Assembly (NCBI GenBank): GCA_002938075.1
Contig: PTLK01000002.1
Location: 1 to 37,035, forward strand
DNA: 37,035 nucleotides
From: Alphaproteobacteria bacterium MarineAlpha3_Bin3
Lineage (GTDB): Bacteria > Pseudomonadota > Alphaproteobacteria > Rhodospirillales > Casp-alpha2
Reading direction: 5' to 3'
Positions 31,991-37,035 of the stretch are shown one piece after another. Positions within the stretch are counted from its first letter, which is position 1, and the number at the start of each line of letters is the position of its first letter. Under the pieces are notes generated by a model. That model did not search any database. It was not told the DNA's origin and saw only the letters and a program-made list of their open reading frames with translations. The position numbers were made by a program, and so were the translations under genes.

Positions 31991-32096
31991 GGGAGCAATC
32001 CTCCGGATTATGCCTCAATCCTGGCGTGTTTTCTTTGTCTCGCCTATGATAATACTCCCCAAGGAGAAGGGCCAGGTAGGAGGGATTAGTGGAATA

Positions 32097-32972
32097 ATGG
32101 TAGAAAACACCGCCACCACCTCGAATCATCTCAACCCGCAGCCAGGCGCGCCCGTCGGAGTCGCCGAACCGCGGAGTCCTGACCTTGCCGATCATTTCCT
32201 TTGGTGTTCGAAGCTGGGCCGGTATTTGACCGTTTCCGACGGCAGCCGGTTCGTCATCACCGATGATTTCCGCGACGCCCCGATGCAGCCCGAAGCCGCC
32301 GCCGTCGCCTCGATCTATTCCAAGGACCTGCTGGTCGCGCAATCGGCGTTGTTGCCGCTGGGGGCGCCGGTGCACAAGATGTCGCCCCTAAAACGCGAGA
32401 AATACGAACGCCTGTTCACCCTGATCGAAAAACAGGCGCTTTCCGACGTGGTCCGCCATTCGGCCCGCGAGGTCCTGAATGCCGGCTTCCGCAACGCCGA
32501 AATCCGGGCCCTTGAGGCGGAACTGGGGGACAAGCTCAACCCCGCCCGTATCCGCTACCGGGCTTTTCTCAACGTCGTCAAACAGTTGATGGACCGCAAC
32601 ATCACCGCCGGGCCGTTTTTGGACGAGTTCCGCGATTTCACCCTCGTCGTAGCCGGCAACCTGGACTTCGGCATTTATAGTTTCTGTCTCGACCGCATGT
32701 TCGGCAGCCTGCGCATCCAGATGAAGGTGAAAAAGCTACTGGTGCTTGAAATCCTGAAATACCCGCCGATCATCCGCCGCGAACTGTTGACCAACGTCCT
32801 CGCCTACCCCGGTCAGGCCCGGGAATTGATCGAATTCGTCAAGTACATGGTGGCCACCGAACTGAGCAAGAACGCGGCCATCGAAATCGAATTGTTGGAG
32901 GCCTTCAAGTTCCGCCGTCTTTCCATGGAAGACATCGAAAGCAGCCTGTTGGCCAGGACCGGTCAGGCTTAA
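32097..32972 (+). CDS. Conserved-looking hypothetical protein, about 291 aa
   Basis: ORF MVENTATTSNHLNPQPG...FLWCSKLGRYLTVSDGSRFVITDDF...SSLLARTGQA; no domain recognised. Confidence 0.75.
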   Translation: MVENTATTSNHLNPQPGAPVGVAEPRSPDLADHFLWCSKLGRYLTVSDGSRFVITDDFRDAPMQPEAAAVASIYSKDLLVAQSALLPLGAPVHKMSPLKREKYERLFTLIEKQALSDVVRHSAREVLNAGFRNAEIRALEAELGDKLNPARIRYRAFLNVVKQLMDRNITAGPFLDEFRDFTLVVAGNLDFGIYSFCLDRMFGSLRIQMKVKKLLVLEILKYPPIIRRELLTNVLAYPGQARELIEFVKYMVATELSKNAAIEIELLEAFKFRRLSMEDIESSLLARTGQA

Positions 32973-32977
32973 AACTT

Positions 32978-32999
32978 TCCCGGCCTCACTTGGCCGGGA
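32978..32999 (-). terminator. Hairpin terminator of purE, with the purE stop codon in its loop
   Basis: TCCCGGCC-TCACTT-GGCCGGGA; on the minus strand followed by AGTTTTAA. Confidence 0.65.
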
Positions 33000-33477
33000 C
33001 CTCGGCGATGGCTTGGTTCTGCTTGTTGCGGAAAGCGTCCAACCGGCCGGCCACCCCCTCGTCGCTTAGCGCCAGGATCGCAGCCGCCAACAGAGCGGCG
33101 TTTTTCGCCCCCGCCTTGCCGATGGCCAGGGTGCCGACGGGAATGCCGCCCGGCATCTGGGCCATGGAAAGCAGGCTGTCTATGCCGCCCATGACCCGGG
33201 TTTCCATGGGCACGCCGAGAACCGGCAACGGCGTCTGCGCGGCGACGACACCGGGAAGCGCCGCCGCCATGCCGGCGCCGGCGATAATCACCTTCAGGCC
33301 CCGTTGGCGCGCGGTGGCGGCATATTCGTTGACCTGTTCGGGGTTGCGGTGCGCCGACAAGATTTTCATTTCATTGGCAATGCCGAGATTGTCCAGCGTT
33401 TCCGAGGCATTCCGCATAACGTCAAGGTCGGACTGGCTGCCGATGATGATGCCGACAAGGGGGGAATCGCTGGCCAT
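32986..33477 (-). CDS. purE: N5-carboxyaminoimidazole ribonucleotide mutase PurE
   Basis: VGIIIGSQSDLDVMRNASETLDNLGI; SAHRNPEQV; IAGAGMAAALPGVVAAQTPLPVLGVP. Confidence 0.97.
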   Translation of the reverse strand: MASDSPLVGIIIGSQSDLDVMRNASETLDNLGIANEMKILSAHRNPEQVNEYAATARQRGLKVIIAGAGMAAALPGVVAAQTPLPVLGVPMETRVMGGIDSLLSMAQMPGGIPVGTLAIGKAGAKNAALLAAAILALSDEGVAGRLDAFRNKQNQAIAEVPAK

Positions 33478-33680
33478 GGTGACTTTCTTTGGCTTATTCG
33501 CCTTTGGGGGCGTTATCGGCCTTCGATAAGGTCCGGCGCCCTTGGGGAAGCGGGCAATTATAGGTTTCCGCCCGCCCTAAGCAAGGGCCGTCAACAATCC
33601 TTTAACCATGGTGTGTGCTATAATCCCCAAATAGGGTCAATCCTTGTTTCGATTAGCCCCGGGGTTGAAGGATTCGCGTT

Positions 33681-34472
33681 ATGGACGTGAACAAAACGGA
33701 TGTCGTCGCCCCTATCGGGTCCGGTGGCCCGAAGAAGGAAGAAAAGCGCGGCACCGACGAAGAACAGCGGGAAAAGAACCACGACACGGAGGCCGAGGCT
33801 TCCGGCGCTTCGCCGTGGGAAGGCACCGAGGCCTTCGCCGTTGATGGGCTTCTGGCCGGCGTCCTGACGCCCGAAGTCCAACAGGCCTTTGACAGCCTGG
33901 CGCGCCAGATCGAACCTCTCAGGGCCGAGGTCGAGCGCGCCAAGGGCCGCGAGGCCCATTTCAAGGAGCTGGCGGAAAAGCATTCATTCTTGCCGGTGCC
34001 GGGGCGCTGGGAATTCAGCCGCGAATTGACCCATGTGCTTTCCAACTCGGAGCACCTGACGCCGCCGCCGAGCCTGGTTGTCCTTCATCTCGTCAATGCC
34101 GATGACATCCGCCGCCGTTTCGGACGCCGGGCGCTGGATGCGGCGTTGATACACGTGTGTGCCGTCATCGATGCCAACCTGCACCCCACCGATGTCGCCG
34201 GAAGCCTGGGCGGCAACGATTTCGGCCTTATCCTTCTGGTCGGCAATGATGAACTGGCGCAAACCAAGACCCAGTCCCTGATCGATGCCGTCAAGGCGCA
34301 ACCCTTCCCCTGGCAGGAGGAAACCCTCACCCTCGAGATCGTTGCCGGGGTGGCGACGCTGGAAAACGTCGACACCCCCGAAAACGCCATCCAGGCGGCG
34401 GACAAGGAATTGGTCGCGAGCTTGGGGCAGACGGACCCCGGGCCGCAAGAACCCACCGCCGAAAAGGCTTAA
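33681..34472 (+). CDS. Degenerate GGDEF-domain protein (GGNDF)
   Basis: PPPSLVVLHLVNADDIRRRFGRRALDAALIHVCAVI...VAGSLGGNDFGLIL...GVATLENVDTPENAIQAADKEL resembles a GGDEF fold with altered active site. Confidence 0.7.
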   Translation: MDVNKTDVVAPIGSGGPKKEEKRGTDEEQREKNHDTEAEASGASPWEGTEAFAVDGLLAGVLTPEVQQAFDSLARQIEPLRAEVERAKGREAHFKELAEKHSFLPVPGRWEFSRELTHVLSNSEHLTPPPSLVVLHLVNADDIRRRFGRRALDAALIHVCAVIDANLHPTDVAGSLGGNDFGLILLVGNDELAQTKTQSLIDAVKAQPFPWQEETLTLEIVAGVATLENVDTPENAIQAADKELVASLGQTDPGPQEPTAEKA

Positions 34473-34669
34473 GCGATGATGTCCGGCAAAAGCTGGTTTT
34501 CGACCTGAAGGATTTCGTCTTTTAGCGACAGCTTACGTTTTTTCAGCCGTTTAATTTCCAACTGATCGACGTTCCCGGATTCCAGAAGGCCGGAAATCTC
34601 ATCGTCCAGTTGACGGTGTTCGGCCTTCAAGTCCGAAAGTTTCTTCCTCAGCGGCTCGGTTTCGTCCAT
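34469..34669 (-). CDS. YdcH/DUF465 family small coiled-coil protein
   Basis: 66 aa; LKAEHRQLDDEISGLLES...DQLEIKRLKKRKLSLKDEILQVENQL. Confidence 0.85.
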   Translation of the reverse strand: MDETEPLRKKLSDLKAEHRQLDDEISGLLESGNVDQLEIKRLKKRKLSLKDEILQVENQLLPDIIA

Positions 34670-34882
34670 CGGTTTCGATGTCAGTTAAACGATGTTTCAT
34701 AATAACAGATTACGGGCTTCAACGGTAGGCGGGCGCCGGACGGGACCGGTATTCCGGTTGCGCCATTTTTTTCTCTCCCGATAAGGACAAAAGCCCTCCG
34801 GGGCATCCCGAGGACGGTGGATTTTTTGCCCATGGTGGCCTATGATGAAGGTGCGGAAGATTTTTACTATGGAGGGTACGCC

Positions 34883-35050
34883 ATGAGCCTGGAGGAGATG
34901 ATCGACGAACTGAAGACCAAACATCAAGCTCTTGAAGCCGCTATCGACGAACAAATCCACCGACCTCACCCCGACGATATTGAAATCGCCAGTCTCAAGA
35001 AACAGAAGCTCCGAATCAAAGATGAAATCGCCACCATAACCAACCAGTAA
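34883..35050 (+). CDS. YdcH/DUF465 family small coiled-coil protein (paralogue, divergent)
   Basis: MSLEEMIDELKTKHQALEAAIDEQIHRPHPDDIEIASLKKQKLRIKDEIATITNQ; GGAGGG Shine-Dalgarno. Confidence 0.88.
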   Translation: MSLEEMIDELKTKHQALEAAIDEQIHRPHPDDIEIASLKKQKLRIKDEIATITNQ

Positions 35051-35166
35051 CGTCTATCCCCTGGTTGGTTTTTCCGGTTTTTGCGGCCGGGACCACGATA
35101 AATTTTCAGGCTTAATCGCGCCTTGCGGCCGGGGTTTTCGGCTGCCCTCTTGCTCAGGCTGCGGCC

Positions 35167-35199
35167 CCCTCGAAGTCCCCTCGAAATCTCCTCGAAATC
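35167..35199. repeat. Short tandem repeat, 11-nt period, 3 copies, downstream of the acyl-CoA synthetase gene
   Basis: CCCTCGAAGTC / CCCTCGAAATC / TCCTCGAAATC read directly. Confidence 0.9.
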
Positions 35200-35211
35200 C
35201 CAGGGGGGGCG

Positions 35212-36852
35212 TCACAAGTCCTTGGCAATATCGCGCAGCTTGAACTTCTGGATTTTTCCCGTCGATGTCTTCGGCAGCGGGCCGAAAACCACGGTCTTGG
35301 GGGCTTTGAAGTGGGCCATGTTGGCGCGGCAGAATTCGATCAAGCCGTCTTCGGTCACCGGTTCGCCCTGTTCCTTCAATTCGATGAAGGCACAGGGTGT
35401 TTCCCCCCATTTCTTGTCCGGCTTGGCGACCACGGCGGCGGCCAGCACGGCGGGATGCTTGTAGAGTACGTCTTCGACCTCGATCGATGAAATGTTCTCG
35501 CCGCCGGAAATGATGATGTCCTTGGACCGGTCCTTGAGCTGTATGTAGCCGTCAGGATGCATGACGCCCAGGTCGCCGGAATGGAACCAGCCCCCGGCGA
35601 GGCTGTCCTTGGTGGCCTCTTCGTTCTTCAGATACCCCTTCATGACGATGTTGCCCTGGAACATGACCTCGCCCATGGTTTCCCCGTCATTGGGGACCGG
35701 GGTCATGGTTTCCGGGTCCATGACCTTTAACCCCTGGAGCATGTGGTAGTTGACCCCCTGGCGGGATTTCAGCGCCGCCTGCTCCTCGATGGAGCGGCCA
35801 TTCCATTCGTCGTGCCACGAACAGATAACCGCCGGGCCGTATGTTTCCGTCAACCCGTATACGTGGGTTACGTTGAATCCGTGGCGCTGCATGCCTTCCA
35901 GCGTCGACTCCGGCGGCGGTGCGGCGGCGGTCATGACGTTGACCGTATGGTCGAATTCCCGGCGTTCCGCGTCGGTGGCGTTGACGACGAAGTTCAACAC
36001 GATGGGGGCGCCGCAGAAATGCGTCACCCGATGATCGGCAATGGCGTTGTAGATATTGGCCACATTCACGCGCCGCAGGCAGACGTTGATGCCGGCGACG
36101 GCGGCGATCGACCAGGTGAAGCACCAGCCGTTGCAATGGAACATCGGCAGCGTCCACAGATAAACCGGATGGTGGGCCATGTTCCAGCCGACGATGTTGC
36201 TGATGGCGTTCAGATAGGCGCCGCGGTGATGATAGACCACGCCCTTGGGGTTGCCGGTGGTGCCCGACGTGAAGTTGAGCGAGATGGCCTGCCATTCGTC
36301 GTCGGGAAGATGCCAGTCGAAGTCCGGGTCGCCTTCCTCCAGCAGCGCCTCATAGTCCTTTTCGCCCAGCCGCTCGCGGCTGATGTCTTCGTCGGCCTCC
36401 GTGTCGTCGATGTCGATGACAACGATATCGCGCCCCAAGTCGGCCAGCGCCTGTTTGACGGTTTCCGAGAACTCGGTGTCGGTAATCAGCACCTTGGCTT
36501 CGCCGTTGTTCAGGCAAAAAGCGATGGTGTCGGCGTCGAGGCGGACGTTGAGCGTATTCAGCGTGGCGCCGCACATCGGCACGCCGAAGGCGGCCTCGAC
36601 CATTTCCGGCGTGTTGGACCCCATGACGGTGACGGTATCGCCAACCCCGATCTCGCGCTTGGCCAGGGCCCCGGCAAGGCGGCGGCAACGGGCATAGGTT
36701 TCGGACCAGGTAAACCGCTTTTGGCCGTGGATGACGGAAACATGATCGGGATAGACCGCCGCCGTACGGCCGATGAACGACAACGGCGACAACTGGGTGA
36801 AGTTGGCGGTGCTGCGGTCCAAGCCCTGTTCGTAGATTTTTCCCTTGCCCAT
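35212..36852 (-). CDS. Acyl-CoA synthetase / AMP-dependent ligase
   Basis: LNFTSGTTGNPKGVVYHHRGAYLN; YGLTETYGPAV; GWFHSGDLGVMHPDGYIQLKDRSKDIIISGGENISSIEVED; FGPLPKTSTGKIQKFKLR. Confidence 0.95.
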   Translation of the reverse strand: MGKGKIYEQGLDRSTANFTQLSPLSFIGRTAAVYPDHVSVIHGQKRFTWSETYARCRRLAGALAKREIGVGDTVTVMGSNTPEMVEAAFGVPMCGATLNTLNVRLDADTIAFCLNNGEAKVLITDTEFSETVKQALADLGRDIVVIDIDDTEADEDISRERLGEKDYEALLEEGDPDFDWHLPDDEWQAISLNFTSGTTGNPKGVVYHHRGAYLNAISNIVGWNMAHHPVYLWTLPMFHCNGWCFTWSIAAVAGINVCLRRVNVANIYNAIADHRVTHFCGAPIVLNFVVNATDAERREFDHTVNVMTAAAPPPESTLEGMQRHGFNVTHVYGLTETYGPAVICSWHDEWNGRSIEEQAALKSRQGVNYHMLQGLKVMDPETMTPVPNDGETMGEVMFQGNIVMKGYLKNEEATKDSLAGGWFHSGDLGVMHPDGYIQLKDRSKDIIISGGENISSIEVEDVLYKHPAVLAAAVVAKPDKKWGETPCAFIELKEQGEPVTEDGLIEFCRANMAHFKAPKTVVFGPLPKTSTGKIQKFKLRDIAKDL

Positions 36853-37010
36853 CGGCGTCCCCGTTATTACGGCCTCGGGTTGAGACCCTTCTCTTGGTTA
36901 AAGAGTGCCACAAACCGGCTTTGCAAAAAAAGCCGTTTTAGCCCAAACTTCAGGCTTTAAACTGACACGACGGTGCAAAGACCGGGGCAAAACGGGGAGG
37001 CAAGCGGAGA

Positions 37011-37035
37011 ATGACCAATGCGTACGATGAAGCCT
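37011..37035 (+). CDS. Possible 5' end of a CDS running off the window (MTNAYDEA...)
   Basis: ATG preceded by purine-rich GGGGAGGCAAGCGGAGA; only 25 nt visible. Confidence 0.35.

Noticed and set aside
20253-36852. Two acyl-CoA synthetases as a linked lipid pathway
   Set aside because: They are about 13 kb apart, belong to different subtypes and have unrelated neighbours; no evidence of an operon.

Overview
The window is about 37 kb of GC-rich DNA with gene content and synteny typical of an alphaproteobacterium (Rhodospirillales-like; inferred from protein families). It is mostly ordinary chromosome. In order it carries: a flagellar block (flgB-flgC-fliE-fliQ-fliR-flhB); a CckA-like hybrid histidine kinase; recA; alaS; a cyclophilin; a CheZ-like gene; pyruvate kinase; an AEC transporter; a fused indolepyruvate:ferredoxin oxidoreductase; a UDP-glucuronate-epimerase-like gene; an EamA transporter; two acyl-CoA synthetases; an M3 oligoendopeptidase; an ABC1/UbiB kinase; a cNMP-binding protein; RidA; the three-subunit transhydrogenase (pntAA-pntAB-pntB); rpsU; def; a COQ9-like gene; a GFA-family gene; purE; a degenerate GGDEF protein; and a divergent pair of YdcH/DUF465 genes. 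I found no CRISPR array, prophage, transposon, defence island or obvious novel multi-gene system. The best second-look items are: (1) two genes (cheZ-like and GFA-family) that each have a strong Shine-Dalgarno and ATG, one in-frame TAA, and then an intact conserved reading frame; (2) an internal duplication of the C-terminal linker in AlaS; (3) three intergenic short tandem repeats with 11-16 nt periods; (4) a divergent YdcH paralogue pair next to a GGNDF degenerate GGDEF protein; (5) a recA promoter with SOS-box-like half-sites. All homology calls come from motif recognition, not database searches.
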